Below are positions 24,804 through 33,437 of a DNA stretch of 64,000 nt, in pieces; position 1 is the stretch's first letter, and each line of letters starts with the position of its first letter. The stretch comes from Candidatus Zipacnadia bacterium (lineage in GTDB: Bacteria; Armatimonadota; Zipacnadia; Zipacnadales; Zipacnadaceae): contig JALGUR010000002.1 of assembly GCA_029820565.1 (NCBI GenBank), positions 1 to 64,000 on the forward strand. Reading direction: 5' to 3'. The notes beneath the pieces are model-generated. The model was not told the origin of the DNA, made no database searches, and was given only the letters and a program-made list of their open reading frames with translations. The translations under genes and the position numbers were made by a program.

Positions 24804-25015
24804 AAGCTTCACCTCCGTGCTTGTCACCTGCAAATAGCCTGGTCAAATCACGACCGGCGCACTCGCTGCCTCGTGACCCTCCTACCCGCGCCGGCGTCTC
24901 CTTTCGCCCTGGGCAGATCCCCCTCAGTGCTAATTTCTGCATCTCTCCGCGCTTGACCTTTGCTCAGCGCTGCCGCTTTTATGCGCCAGAGCAGGTTGCC
25001 GACTGCCCCGCCTGG

Positions 25016-25044
25016 TTGCGGGGGCAGGGCATTTGTGATATACT
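25016..25044 (+). promoter_or_regulatory. Promoter of the rpmH-rnpA-yidD-yidC operon
   Basis: TTGCGG (25016-25021), 17-nt spacer, TATACT (25039-25044) with a TG two bases ahead (extended -10). Leader to rpmH of only about 15 nt. Confidence 0.7.
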
Positions 25045-25064
25045 AAAATTTAAGGAACCTAACT

Positions 25065-25199
25065 ATGAAGCGCACTTATCAACCAAAAGTAAGACGCGGC
25101 AAGCGCAAGCACGGCTTCCGGGCGCGGATGAAGACTAAAGCCGGCCGCCGGATTATCACTCATCGCCGGCGCAACGGCCGCCATAAGTTGGCTAAATGA
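25065..25199 (+). CDS. rpmH: 50S ribosomal protein L34
   Basis: 44 residues, highly basic, start [18 protein letters not shown] and end [12 protein letters not shown]: the canonical L34 sequence and length. L34 binds 23S rRNA in the large subunit. AAGGA lies a few bases before the ATG at 25065. It opens the conserved rpmH-rnpA-yidD-yidC-khpB block. In many bacteria this block sits next to dnaA and the origin; here an M28 peptidase gene is upstream and no dnaA or DnaA-box cluster is seen within the window. Confidence 0.97.
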   Translation: MKRTYQPKVRRGKRKHGFRARMKTKAGRRIITHRRRNGRHKLAK

Positions 25200-25221
25200 A
25201 CCTGGTCAGGAAATTTGATGG

Positions 25222-25581
25222 ATGGGTAAAGTAATTACCCTGAGGCGACGCAGGGACTTCCAGCGGCTCTTCCGCCAAGGCCGCCGCCACAATCACCAAC
25301 TGTTGACCACGGTAGTGCTGGTCCGGGAGGATCCTGGGCCACCGCGGGCCGCTTTCATCACGGGCCACAAAACCGGCAAAGCAGTAGTGCGCAATAAACT
25401 ACGGCGGCGGCTGCGGGAAATATGGCGGAAGTTACTTGACGATATTGCCCGTCCGACCGATGTGGCCTTTGTGGTCCATCCGGCCGCAGCCAGCGCTACC
25501 TATGCTCAACTGGCGGCGGTTGTTGAGGAGCACCTGCACGAGGCTGGGCTGATCAGCAGCGCCCCAACTGAACAATTATGA
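25222..25581 (+). CDS. rnpA: Ribonuclease P protein component
   Basis: 119 residues. RNase P protein helps the catalytic RNA remove 5' leaders from pre-tRNAs. The signature RNR-type motif is [15 protein letters not shown] (about 52-66), preceded by [12 protein letters not shown] and a central beta-sheet ([14 protein letters not shown]). Length fits the family (about 110-130). 22 nt after rpmH, and its stop overlaps the yidD start by ATGA, showing tight coupling. The RNA component (rnpB) is not in the window. Confidence 0.95.
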   Translation: MGKVITLRRRRDFQRLFRQGRRHNHQLLTTVVLVREDPGPPRAAFITGHKTGKAVVRNKLRRRLREIWRKLLDDIARPTDVAFVVHPAAASATYAQLAAVVEEHLHEAGLISSAPTEQL

Positions 25582-25829
25582 ATACAGCGCCCGCTCGGCT
25601 AATAATTGCGTTAATAAGGCTATATCAGGGGACCGTCTCGCGGCTGCTGCCGCCGATGTGCCGCTTCCGCCCTTCATGCTCTCAATATACGATTCAGGCG
25701 CTCCAGACTTATGGCCTGCTGCGAGGGGTGGGGCTGGGCTTGCGGCGCGTGTTGCGCTGCCATCCATTTAATCCGGGCGGCTACGACCCGCTACCACATT
25801 ACTCTGAAGACACTACTAACCGAAACTAA
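25578..25829 (+). CDS. yidD: Membrane protein insertion efficiency factor YidD
   Basis: 83 residues. YidD assists YidC/Sec-dependent insertion of inner-membrane proteins. Family signature is clear: [26 protein letters not shown] then [20 protein letters not shown], with three conserved cysteines and the HPFxPGGYDP motif. Start codon overlaps the rnpA stop; yidC follows after 24 nt. Amphipathic N-terminal helix ([10 protein letters not shown]) probably attaches it to the membrane. Confidence 0.96.
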   Translation: MNTAPARLIIALIRLYQGTVSRLLPPMCRFRPSCSQYTIQALQTYGLLRGVGLGLRRVLRCHPFNPGGYDPLPHYSEDTTNRN

Positions 25830-25853
25830 CCTACTACGTGAGTTGATGGATAG

Positions 25854-27512
25854 ATGAATTTTGCCGGTAGATATCGCTGTCTGATTTTGATTATCCTGGT
25901 GCTGGTCCTGACTGCCAGTGTCGCCGCTGATGAAGAACCTCTACCTCCTCAGGCGGGCCTGCCGTGGGAATTGGTTATTCCTGACCAGCCTGCCCTGGAC
26001 GACCAGATTACCGCTCTCCTGCCTCTGGTAGAATATGCCGAAGAGAATGCTCCCGAGGGCGGGTTCCTGGCCGGCTTGAAGGGCTGTATGGCAGGTAGCA
26101 AGAAACCTCCTTTGGTGAATATTGCTGACCTGGTAGCCAATGTTGAATCCCTGAAAGGCAAGTCCATTGCGGTGGAGGGCATATATGAGAAGGTTGATGA
26201 GGACCGCGCCGCTTTCAAGACCCAGGGCGGCACCTGCTACATAGTCCTGGCCGGGGGTACTTTCCCGGATGGTTTTGGCGAGGCCGGGCCCGAAGGGCTA
26301 CCCGTCCGGACCGTCGGCACCGTAGAAATAGCCGATGACCGCCTGCCTTTGGTGCGCGCCCACCAACTGAGCCCGGCGCTCTGTCTGACCCCTATTCGGC
26401 TGGCCCGCGCCTATGAGGTAGGCCAAAACTATATGAAGGCTGTCGAAGGGTACAAGCAGGGCCAGAAGGCCAGTTCGCTGGAGGGCTATGGGTTGGCGGC
26501 TTTTGCCGCCTGCCGCGCGGCCGAGATTGCCCACCATCAACTGGATGATTCCAAGCAGGCCCTGGGGCTATACAACGCGGCCTGGAATGCCTTCGCCAAA
26601 AAGCGGCCCGACGGCCAGGAGTATCAGACCTGGGTACTCAGCGGTGAGACTTGGCAGCAGCAGCCGGTACGACAGGTTATTGCCCCGCCGCTGGATAGTT
26701 TGCAACGCGGCGGCTTTTGGTACAAGTTGGTGGACTTCTTCAGCCGGATATGTGGCGGCAATCCCGCCTTGGGGGTGCTGCTGCTGGCCGTGCTGACCCG
26801 CGTGTTGATTTACCCGCTGACCAAAAAGCAACTTGCCTCCAGTCAGGCTATGCAGTCACTACAGCCGCAGATCAAAAAACTGCAAACGAAATATAAAGAC
26901 GACAAGCAGAAATTTCAGGAGAAGTTCTGGGAATTGTGTAAGGCGAACAAGGTTAATCCGCTGGGCGGCTGCTTGCCGTTGTTAGTCCAGATGCCCATTT
27001 TGCTTATGATATACCGCGGCATCCGCGCCTATATCATTCGGTTCGATGACGCAAGTTTTTTGTGGGTAGAGAATCTGGCCCAACCAGATATCTACCTGCT
27101 CATCGGTTACACTATCAGCATGGTGGCCTTCCAGAAAATGACGCAGAAGATGAACCCGACCGCCCAAGTGAATCCTCAGCAGGCCCAACAGCAGCAGATG
27201 ATGACCTGGATGATGCCTCTGATGTTTTTCTTTCTGTTTCAATCCTTTCCCGCTGCCTTCATACTTTACTGGCTGGGCACCAATCTGGTGTACTTTGCTC
27301 TGCAATACTGGTATATGAAGACAACACCTCCTCCTGAAGCCGCGAATACCTCTGAGCAGCAACGCTCGGGCCTGCTGGCCGGCATTGTGGGCAGCCGTGA
27401 AAATCCGGAGCCGGATGGCGAGTCGCAGAGTTACGAAGAGAAAAAGGCTCAGCAAGAAGGCAAGAAAACCCGCAAGGATGAGGAAACTCATAAGCGCAAG
27501 CGGCGGCGTTGA
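25854..27512 (+). CDS. yidC: Membrane protein insertase YidC
   Basis: 552 residues. Signal-type N-terminus (CLILIILVLVLTASVAADE), a periplasmic segment of about 260 residues that is not the usual proteobacterial YidC beta-domain but has a helical, TPR-like stretch (QNYMKAVEGYKQGQKASSLEGYG), then the conserved Oxa1/YidC core: NPALGVLLLAVLTRVLIYPLT with the groove arginine, a charged cytoplasmic coiled hairpin (KKLQTKYKDDKQKFQEK), LGGCLPLLVQMPILLMIYR and further helices MMPLMFFFLFQSFPAAFILYW. The basic tail (KKTRKDEETHKRKRRR) can bind ribosomes. Operon with yidD and khpB. The unusual periplasmic part deserves structural comparison. Confidence 0.94.
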   Translation: MNFAGRYRCLILIILVLVLTASVAADEEPLPPQAGLPWELVIPDQPALDDQITALLPLVEYAEENAPEGGFLAGLKGCMAGSKKPPLVNIADLVANVESLKGKSIAVEGIYEKVDEDRAAFKTQGGTCYIVLAGGTFPDGFGEAGPEGLPVRTVGTVEIADDRLPLVRAHQLSPALCLTPIRLARAYEVGQNYMKAVEGYKQGQKASSLEGYGLAAFAACRAAEIAHHQLDDSKQALGLYNAAWNAFAKKRPDGQEYQTWVLSGETWQQQPVRQVIAPPLDSLQRGGFWYKLVDFFSRICGGNPALGVLLLAVLTRVLIYPLTKKQLASSQAMQSLQPQIKKLQTKYKDDKQKFQEKFWELCKANKVNPLGGCLPLLVQMPILLMIYRGIRAYIIRFDDASFLWVENLAQPDIYLLIGYTISMVAFQKMTQKMNPTAQVNPQQAQQQQMMTWMMPLMFFFLFQSFPAAFILYWLGTNLVYFALQYWYMKTTPPPEAANTSEQQRSGLLAGIVGSRENPEPDGESQSYEEKKAQQEGKKTRKDEETHKRKRRR

Positions 27513-27552
27513 GCAGAGCCGCCGATAATGTATCTGGGGAGAATGAAAAGCA

Positions 27553-28365
27553 ATGCGTTCTGTGGAAATTTCAGCCAAAACACTGGAGGAAGCCAGCAAG
27601 GCAGCGGCGTTTCAACTCGGGGCAGATGAAGATGACTTGGAAATAGAAATCCTGGCAGAACCTCGTAAGATATTAGGCGTGCTGGGCGGCGGAGAATACC
27701 GTATTCGTGCTACTTATGTTAAACCTGAACCCGCGCCACGACCACCTGCCGAGGAGATAGAAGAACCCGAAACACCGCCCACCGTGCCAGTGGTCACCGA
27801 GGGCGAAGCACAGCCTGAACCTGAGGCGGAAACGGTCGTCCCGACTGCTATTAGTTCGCCAGCGCCGGTAAGCGAGCAGCCGGCTGAACCGCGGCGCGCC
27901 ATAGCCGAACGGGCTCAGCAGATTACTCAGGATATTACTGCCCTTATGGGCATACCCAAGCGGGTCGAGATCACCAACATCGCCAGCGACCAAGTTGAAC
28001 TGGAGATAGAGGACGATGAGGGCAGCGGACTGCTAATAGGCCGCTACGGTACTACCCTGGATGCGCTACAACTGATCGTGGCGATGGGGGCCAATGCCGG
28101 CATCACTGATGGCTGCCGAGTGATTCTGGATATCCACGGCTACCGGCGCCGCCGCGACGAGACACTGCGCAGTATGGCCCAGTCCCATGCCACCCAGGCT
28201 AAGCAGACCAGCCAACCCCAGACCATTACTGACCTTAAAGGCTACGAGCGGCGTATCATTCACATGGAACTACGTGACGACCCCGAGGTGGAAACCTATT
28301 CCGAGGGTCAAGGGCGCGACCGGCGGATAGTCATAGCCCCGGCCTCCACCAGGTCAGAATCGTAG
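27553..28365 (+). CDS. khpB: RNA-binding protein KhpB (Jag/SpoIIIJ-associated)
   Basis: 270 residues in three parts: Jag_N (MRSVEISAKTLEEASKAAAFQLG..LEIEILAEPRKILGVLGGGEY), a low-complexity acidic/proline linker of about 70 residues (E, P, V rich), then a KH domain (about 135-205; LLIGRYGTTLDALQLIV) and an R3H domain ending YERRIIHMELRDDPEVETYSEGQGRDRRIVI, with the conserved R..H. Jag/KhpB binds RNA and influences cell-wall growth and division in Firmicutes. Position directly after yidC is the conserved one. The linker is longer than in B. subtilis. Confidence 0.95.
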   Translation: MRSVEISAKTLEEASKAAAFQLGADEDDLEIEILAEPRKILGVLGGGEYRIRATYVKPEPAPRPPAEEIEEPETPPTVPVVTEGEAQPEPEAETVVPTAISSPAPVSEQPAEPRRAIAERAQQITQDITALMGIPKRVEITNIASDQVELEIEDDEGSGLLIGRYGTTLDALQLIVAMGANAGITDGCRVILDIHGYRRRRDETLRSMAQSHATQAKQTSQPQTITDLKGYERRIIHMELRDDPEVETYSEGQGRDRRIVIAPASTRSES

Positions 28366-28421
28366 CCGACCCGTTCACTGGTTGGGCAGTCGGCGCATTG
28401 TTGCTGGCCCAGGAGGTAGGT

Positions 28422-28922
28422 ATGTTTTCCTCCCGCAAACTATTGGCATTAGACGAACTATCCGCGGCAGTAAAACAACTCCAAGACGCCGGCCGCAAAG
28501 TAGTATTCACCAACGGCTGCTTTGACATAATCCATCCCGGCCATATTCTGCATCTCCAGCAGGCTCGCGATTTGGGCGATGTGCTCGTGGTTGCGCTGAA
28601 CAGTGATGAATCAGTCCGCCAACTCAAAGGCCCCTCCCGGCCCATCTTTGGTCAAAGCGACCGTGCCCTGGTGCTGGCGGCCCTGGAGGCGGTGGACTAC
28701 ATTGTAATCTTCAACACAGTACGCGCCACGCCGGTGATCAAGGCGGTCCAGCCCGATATCTACGTCAAGGGTGGCGACTATACGCTGGAGACCTTAAACG
28801 CCGAGGAACGGGCCGCTCTGGAGGAATGCGGCGCGCGGATTGTGTTGCTGCCAGAGATTGAGGGCCACTCCACTACCAGCGTAATCACCCACCTCCGCAA
28901 TACTGCCGCCTCCGACCAATAG
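28422..28922 (+). CDS. rfaE2: D-glycero-beta-D-manno-heptose 1-phosphate adenylyltransferase (RfaE2/HldE C-domain)
   Basis: 166 residues, one cytidylyltransferase-like domain. Motifs VVFTNGCFDIIHPGHILHL (HxGH nucleotide-binding), LNSDESVRQLKGPSRPI and VKGGDYTLETL are those of the adenylyltransferase half of HldE, which makes ADP-heptose for the LPS inner core; an outer membrane is therefore implied together with lpxC. It is a stand-alone domain without the kinase half. Start at 28422 has AGGAGGT five bases upstream; an earlier TTG in frame is less likely. Follows khpB by 56 nt. Confidence 0.92.
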   Translation: MFSSRKLLALDELSAAVKQLQDAGRKVVFTNGCFDIIHPGHILHLQQARDLGDVLVVALNSDESVRQLKGPSRPIFGQSDRALVLAALEAVDYIVIFNTVRATPVIKAVQPDIYVKGGDYTLETLNAEERAALEECGARIVLLPEIEGHSTTSVITHLRNTAASDQ

Positions 28923-28943
28923 CCCGGCCGTCTCGCGAATTGG

Positions 28944-29045
28944 GTAGGACAGGCAGGGATGCCTGTGACACCCCACAATCGGGCCGAGGACGGCCCTCCT
29001 ACAGCAGATACTGACAATCTGTAGGAGCGGCGTCCCCGCCGCGAC
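28944..29045. repeat. Cluster of three REP-like palindromes
   Basis: 28944-28969 (GTAGGACAGGCAGGGATGCCTGTGAC), 28972-29001 (ATCGGGCCGAGGACGGCCC..CTCCTAC, inverted) and 29021-29045 (GTAGGAGCGGCGTCCCCGCCGCGAC). All belong to the GTAGGA family with differing arms. A further small palindrome (GCACCGGCTTCCAGCCGGTGC) lies at about 29077-29097. Confidence 0.7.
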
Positions 29046-29106
29046 TTACTATCAGTGGCACTCCATTTGTTCAGTGGCACCGGCTTCCAGCCGGTGCGTT
29101 AAACAA

Positions 29107-29137
29107 AAATGGCCCCGGCATCTCACCGGGGCCATTT
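29107..29137 (-). terminator. Terminator downstream of the papain-like protease gene
   Basis: AAATGGCCCCGG-CATCTCA-CCGGGGCCATTT, perfect 12-bp stem. On the minus strand it is followed by TTTTTGTTT, 53 nt after the protease stop; on the plus strand the T-run is weaker but it could also stop rfaE2 transcripts. Confidence 0.85.
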
Positions 29138-29144
29138 ATTGTCG

Positions 29145-29183
29145 TTCGGAGGGGCCGTGTCGAGCGTAGCGAGGCCGGCCCTA
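29145..29183. repeat. Class-2 dispersed repeat (TTCGGAGGGGCCG...)
   Basis: TTCGGAGGGGCCG then GTCGAGCGTAGCGAG then GCCGGCCC. Closely related copies lie at 33333-33370 and 53941-53979 with the core TTGAACGCAGTGAA flanked by GGCC-rich arms. Confidence 0.6.
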
Positions 29184-29189
29184 ATGTGT

Positions 29190-30542
29190 TCACCCCGTCC
29201 TACGTTTGCGCAACTTGGCTCCCAGGCCAGCCAGACCCAGGGCAAACAGGGCCATAGTCGTCGGCTCGGGCGTAATGTAGGCTTTAATCGAGAAATTCGC
29301 CGTGTTGTTCCAAGCGTAAAGGTCACCCCAGGTCGAGCCATCAAAACTGTAGTAACTTTGCCCGGCCTCGGACGTGGAGGTGCAATAATCGGCCACAGTG
29401 TACTCAAATGCCTGGTAGTAATCGCCGGCGTTATTAAGGTACAAATAGACGGCGAAGTCCTCGTCGGGGAGGTGCAGATCCGACTCCAGGTCCACCACGT
29501 GCCAACCCTGGTAGTCTATAGTCCCGGTGACCTGGGCCAACAAGTCGGAGGGGGCTGAGGCGAACGTATCGTAAATGCGCACAACATAGTCGGCGTCGTC
29601 CGCGTAGGTATAAAAACCCACTGCGCCCACGGGCCCCGAACCCTGGGTTTCGAAATAATTCAGTGCATAGTGCGAGTTAAGCGTCGAGACAGAGCCGAAC
29701 TCGTCATACTGATAAGCGCCGAGGATGTCATCGTTCAATAGTGCCTGGAACGAGGCCCCGTACTGGCCCCCTTTTGTATCGTCATACGACAGCCAGAAAT
29801 AACCATCGTCTAATTGGGGATGATCACCCCAGCTATTTTTGCAGCGCCAGGCCCCCGTGCCTCCGTCTGTCACCTTAGTGTCGTCCCACCCGACGATATC
29901 CACGCCATGGTTGGTGCCAGCCCCTCCGCTGTAATAGTATGTGTCGTCGCTGTCGTTGTAGTACGCCCAGTTCCAGTACATGCTCGTGTAAAGAGCACCG
30001 TCATTCATCACCCCATTCTTGATCTCGGTGCTTGTATCATATACGGGCATATCATGCAGGAAATACTGCCGCTCCCAGCCTCCGGGAGGGGATCCTTCGC
30101 CCCCGTACCCGGACGGGTAGGGATCGTCGGCTTCGCTGACCGGGCCGTAAAGGCGGCTCATATAAGCCGCGCTCATCCAGATTTGTCCACCCTCACACGG
30201 CCCATACTCAAAGCCGTGATTGTTCATCAAGTGGTTCTCGGACAGATTGTCCTCGGAGCCACCCTGTACCAATATGTTGCTCTCCATAGAGCCATAAGTG
30301 GCAAATGCCCAACACGAACCGCAAGTGCCCTGGTTTTTGACAGACGTTACGTAATCCGGCTCGAGAGTGTAGTTTGCTGGGGGCTGAAGGTCAAGAGGAA
30401 TGGTCTCCGCCGCCGCCAGGGCACTCTCCCAACCCGTAAGCCGACTCGCCTGGCGAAGCTGAGTGCTTACAGGTTGCATATCGGCGAAAGCTACCGAACT
30501 GACGACCAGCAATACCACCAACTGAAACTTGAGGGACCTCAT
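29190..30542 (-). CDS. Papain-like (C1A) cysteine protease with PEP-CTERM anchor
   Basis: 450 residues. Signal peptide (FQLVVLLVVSSVAFA), then a C1A peptidase domain with the oxyanion glutamine and nucleophile in VKNQGTCGSCWAFATYGSME (Q71, C77), histidine in GTNHGVDIVGWDD (H212) and asparagine in WRCKNSWGD (N236). A beta-rich lectin-like region follows. The C-terminus is a textbook PEP-CTERM sorting signal: TPEPTTMALFALG, hydrophobic helix, then KLRKRR (P425-E426-P427). An exosortase is encoded 12 kb away (42553-43455). Likely exported, cleaved after the PEP motif and surface-displayed or released. Own promoter at 30674-30702 and terminator downstream. Confidence 0.93.
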   Translation of the reverse strand: MRSLKFQLVVLLVVSSVAFADMQPVSTQLRQASRLTGWESALAAAETIPLDLQPPANYTLEPDYVTSVKNQGTCGSCWAFATYGSMESNILVQGGSEDNLSENHLMNNHGFEYGPCEGGQIWMSAAYMSRLYGPVSEADDPYPSGYGGEGSPPGGWERQYFLHDMPVYDTSTEIKNGVMNDGALYTSMYWNWAYYNDSDDTYYYSGGAGTNHGVDIVGWDDTKVTDGGTGAWRCKNSWGDHPQLDDGYFWLSYDDTKGGQYGASFQALLNDDILGAYQYDEFGSVSTLNSHYALNYFETQGSGPVGAVGFYTYADDADYVVRIYDTFASAPSDLLAQVTGTIDYQGWHVVDLESDLHLPDEDFAVYLYLNNAGDYYQAFEYTVADYCTSTSEAGQSYYSFDGSTWGDLYAWNNTANFSIKAYITPEPTTMALFALGLAGLGAKLRKRRTG

Positions 30543-30673
30543 TAGTCTCCTCCCCGAGCGCTGAAACTCGCATTCCCCCCAGATACTGCATCCGTAATCG
30601 TTTATTCTATGTCCCTACGGAAATTCCTTCGCTGCAAAAGGGCAATTGTCTTCTTAGTCTGTTTGATAATGGT

Positions 30674-30702
30674 ATAATAATATATAGAGGACTTACTGTC
30701 AA
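30674..30702 (-). promoter_or_regulatory. Promoter of the papain-like protease gene
   Basis: Minus-strand TTGACA (30702-30697), 17-nt spacer, TATTAT (30679-30674). Leader of roughly 125 nt before the protease start. The rest of the gap, 30703-30884, holds nothing I recognise. Confidence 0.7.
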
Positions 30703-30884
30703 GAGCCTGAAGGTAAATTTTTTGCAAAGCCGTCAAGTGATTACCGTTACGGTACCGTCTGGTCACTTATGCCCAACTACCAGACGTCAACTGAGGTACT
30801 AAGAAGCCCCGCACGGGCCCCCGGGGAACGACCGGTGCCCAAGTGGCTGGGCTGCACTGCGGTTCGGCTCGGTGCCAGGGCCGA

Positions 30885-31685
30885 CTACTCAACGATTACT
30901 TCCAGACCGCCAGTCTCATACACGGTCACGTCAATGAGAACTTGCCGCTGCACCTCCACAGCGGATGGACCCTGGGCCGGTTGCACCTGCGAGTCCGGGC
31001 TACTGGTAGCCGTTAGCAGGCAGTTGCCGACTCCGATACCCGTTATAGTCGCCTGCCTGGAGTCGTCCACATCGGGGGCCACTGTGGCCACGGTCTCGTC
31101 ACTGGATGACCATGTCACACCAACCGGCATTGCCTCATTGCCGTCTATATCAAACCACTGAGTCTGCACGTCAGCAGTTTCTCCTACAGTTATCCGCACA
31201 ATAGAAGAGTCCACTGTACCGGTAATCACTGTAGGCTGGGTGACAATAGTGACGGTGTTAGTCTGACCGGCAACAACTGTGACGGTTTCCAAAGCGAAGG
31301 CGACGGGCGTACCACTGCAGTCAGCACTCGCATAGGCCGCGACGGTCACTATGTTATCACCGGCTGGCACATCAGTGATGGTCGTGGAGACGGTGCCTCC
31401 ATTGCCCGCCGGGCGCTGCAGGCACACATCAGCCACAGTTTGGTCTCCTATACCTATGACAATAATCCTGACGCTGCTGGCAGCTGCCGGCAGGCCCTGC
31501 GGAGTGACGCCGCTACACGGCGGGAACCTGACCGCGACGTGCAGGCTGCCCGTCTCCTGCGGACTCCCCACCCCCGGCTCACCTACCAGCGCCGCCGGTC
31601 CCGACCCACCACTACCACATCCTGCCCCCATCACAAGTGCCCCGACAACAAGCGCTCCCACCACACCAGTAAACACTCTTCGCAT
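30885..31685 (-). CDS. Lipoprotein with Ig-like (Big2-type) domain
   Basis: 266 residues. Lipoprotein signal: MRRVFTGVVGALVVGALVMGAGC with the acylated cysteine followed by a G/S-rich spacer. An N-terminal beta-sandwich (GSLHVAVRFPP..VPAGDNIVTVAAYASADC) and a C-terminal bacterial Ig-like domain (ITVGETADVQTQWFDIDGNEAMPVGVTWSSSDETVATV..ATITGIGVGNCLLTATS) can be seen; the latter is the intimin/invasin-like Big2 pattern. ATG 31685 is supported by AGAGGAGA upstream. No enzyme motif; probably a surface protein. Function unknown. Confidence 0.8.
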   Translation of the reverse strand: MRRVFTGVVGALVVGALVMGAGCGSGGSGPAALVGEPGVGSPQETGSLHVAVRFPPCSGVTPQGLPAAASSVRIIVIGIGDQTVADVCLQRPAGNGGTVSTTITDVPAGDNIVTVAAYASADCSGTPVAFALETVTVVAGQTNTVTIVTQPTVITGTVDSSIVRITVGETADVQTQWFDIDGNEAMPVGVTWSSSDETVATVAPDVDDSRQATITGIGVGNCLLTATSSPDSQVQPAQGPSAVEVQRQVLIDVTVYETGGLEVIVE

Positions 31686-31907
31686 CGTCTTGGCTCTCCT
31701 CTCTAATGTTAGACTATTACACCTACTTTCACATTCTATCATTGTTCTCCTGATTTGTCAACCAAACACAGTGCACCGACTAAAGATTCCACCAATTAGT
31801 GCCAATATAATATTTTTAAGGCGAAACTCTCGTGGGCTGCAGCAATCGGTAAGGTACACCAGGGCTTGGAACCCATTACCGTCAGTCTTCTATCCCCGTC
31901 GCTGGAT

Positions 31908-32678
31908 CTATAACTGGTTGCCCACTGCCCGGATATGTCGGAGGCTCTCCGCTGTGGCTTTGGTTGGCGCGTATTCTAAGCCCACATATTCTTCATAGCC
32001 GGCCTCATCAATCGCGCCCAGCACATTCGTCCAATTTATCTCCCCGGTCCCCGGCTCGTGGCGACCGGGTACATCGGCGGCATGGAAGTGAGCAATCTTA
32101 TCAATGTTGGCAGTGATGGTCGCAATCAGGTTGCCTTCGGTTATCTGCTGGTGGTAGATATCGTAGAGCAACTTCACATTCGGGCTGCCCACCTCGCCAA
32201 TAATTTCAAAGCCCTCCGCTGAGGTGGTCAGGTAGTAGCCGGGATGGTCCACCAGGATATTGAGCGGCTCCAGGGCCAGGGTGATGCCCGCCGCCTCGGC
32301 CACGGGCGCCGCGGCCTTCAAGCAGGCGACAATTCCGGTATGCTGCTCGCTGCGCGGCAACGGGCTGGGCTCCCAGCCGGTGGTGCAGATCACCACTTTT
32401 GTGTCCAACTGGCTCGCCACTTCTGTAGCGGCCTGGGTGCAGCGCGTAAACTCCTCAGCCAGCCCCACATCCAGCATCCCTCGGGGCGCTTCCATAGCCA
32501 GGGCTGCCATTTCTATACCAGCGGCTTGCTTAGCGGCAGCGATAGCCTGGAGGTCCTTATTGGAATAGCCCCAGAATTCAAAGGCCGCAAGGCCCGCCTC
32601 AGCAGCGGCCGGGATGCGGTCGGTAAACTCGGGAATCTCTGAGAACAACATCTCAATGCACGCCGATAACCTAATCAT
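31908..32678 (-). CDS. Sugar isomerase/epimerase, hydroxypyruvate isomerase-like
   Basis: 256-residue TIM-barrel of the xylose-isomerase-like (AP endonuclease 2) family. Metal-site residues fit: ITLALEPLN (Glu), VKLLYDIYHQQ (Asp and His), KIAHFHAADVPGRHEPGTGEINW (His, then Glu of the next strand) and YVGLEY (Glu). HFHAADVPGRHEPGTGEI is the characteristic string of hydroxypyruvate isomerase (Hyi) and related 2-keto sugar enzymes. GGGAG nine bases before ATG. It lies 46 nt upstream... of pth on the same strand but is probably an accessory gene. Exact substrate uncertain. Confidence 0.85.
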   Translation of the reverse strand: MIRLSACIEMLFSEIPEFTDRIPAAAEAGLAAFEFWGYSNKDLQAIAAAKQAAGIEMAALAMEAPRGMLDVGLAEEFTRCTQAATEVASQLDTKVVICTTGWEPSPLPRSEQHTGIVACLKAAAPVAEAAGITLALEPLNILVDHPGYYLTTSAEGFEIIGEVGSPNVKLLYDIYHQQITEGNLIATITANIDKIAHFHAADVPGRHEPGTGEINWTNVLGAIDEAGYEEYVGLEYAPTKATAESLRHIRAVGNQL

Positions 32679-32723
32679 TGCAGGTGAACTCCCTAAAATT
32701 GATGGGCCGGGCGAATGAAGTTT

Positions 32724-33320
32724 CTACACGGCGTCACTGTTGTCCTCTTCTACCGGCCGGACGGTATTGAATTTATTCATCGCCATCTCCAGACCTTCAG
32801 CCAGAGAATACTCCACGGCCTCCGCCGCCCGCGCCAGCATCTCCTCCACGACCGCAACCTCCCCAGCCTGAAAAGGGGCGAGCACAAATTCTACCGCATC
32901 AGCCCCCGGCAGCAACGGGCCGATGCCCAGCCGCAGCCGGGGAATCTCCTCGGTATCCAGATGTTCTACGACCGAGCGCATACCTTTGTGGGTCCCGGCA
33001 CTGCCTCCGCGGCGCAGGCGCAGTGTGCCCAGGAGCAGGTCCAGGTCATCGTAGACAATCAGCAAATCCTGCGGCTCCAGGCCAAAGTGCTTACAGACTT
33101 TGACCGCCGCCTGGCCGCTGTTGTTCATAAAGGTCTGGGGCTTGACCAGCAGCACGTCTTGGTCGGCAATCTCTCCCTGGCCTACTTCGGACCTCAGTCG
33201 CCGGCGGCGCAGCCGGATGCTGTGACGCTCTGCCAGCATATCAATGACGCGAAACCCGACGTTGTGCCGGGTCTTAGCATAGTCAGGTCCTGGATTGCCC
33301 AAGCCTATGATACACTGCAT
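32724..33320 (-). CDS. pth: Peptidyl-tRNA hydrolase
   Basis: 198 residues. Recycles tRNA from peptidyl-tRNA released by stalled ribosomes. Start MQCIIGLGNPGPDYAKTRHN contains the conserved N9 and catalytic H19; also VKPQTFMNNSG and VYDDLDLLLGTLRLRRGGSAGTHKGMRSV with the conserved Asp and GHNGL-like motif (here GTHKG). Length is typical. Last member of the rsmA-ispE-prs-rplY-pth block, separated from rplY by one unknown gene (33435-34751), whereas in Bacillus ctc and pth are adjacent. Confidence 0.96.
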   Translation of the reverse strand: MQCIIGLGNPGPDYAKTRHNVGFRVIDMLAERHSIRLRRRRLRSEVGQGEIADQDVLLVKPQTFMNNSGQAAVKVCKHFGLEPQDLLIVYDDLDLLLGTLRLRRGGSAGTHKGMRSVVEHLDTEEIPRLRLGIGPLLPGADAVEFVLAPFQAGEVAVVEEMLARAAEAVEYSLAEGLEMAMNKFNTVRPVEEDNSDAV

Positions 33321-33332
33321 AACCGCGTGCCG

Positions 33333-33370
33333 TTCGGAGGGGCCGGTTGAACGCAGTGAACCCGGCCCAC
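33333..33370. repeat. Class-2 dispersed repeat
   Basis: TTCGGAGGGGCCGG-TTGAACGCAGTGAA-CCCGGCCC, immediately before the pth start on the opposite strand. Second of three copies (29145, 33333, 53941). Confidence 0.6.
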
Positions 33371-33382
33371 AAGCCGTTAGTT

Positions 33383-33437
33383 GCCGTTAGACCTGCCGTT
33401 ACGCCTGTCGTCAGACCTGTCCTTATGCCTGCCGTTA
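33383..33437. repeat. 12-nt tandem repeat array
   Basis: GCCGTTAGACCT, GCCGTTACGCCT, GTCGTCAGACCT, GTCCTTATGCCT, GCCGTTAG: four and a half degenerate 12-mers, overlapping the last codon of the next gene. A similar unit occurs at 8782. Confidence 0.7.

Noticed and set aside
24659..25138. 159-codon frame over the rpmH region
   Set aside because: Overlaps rpmH in another frame and is antisense to the M28 gene; rpmH has an exact family match.
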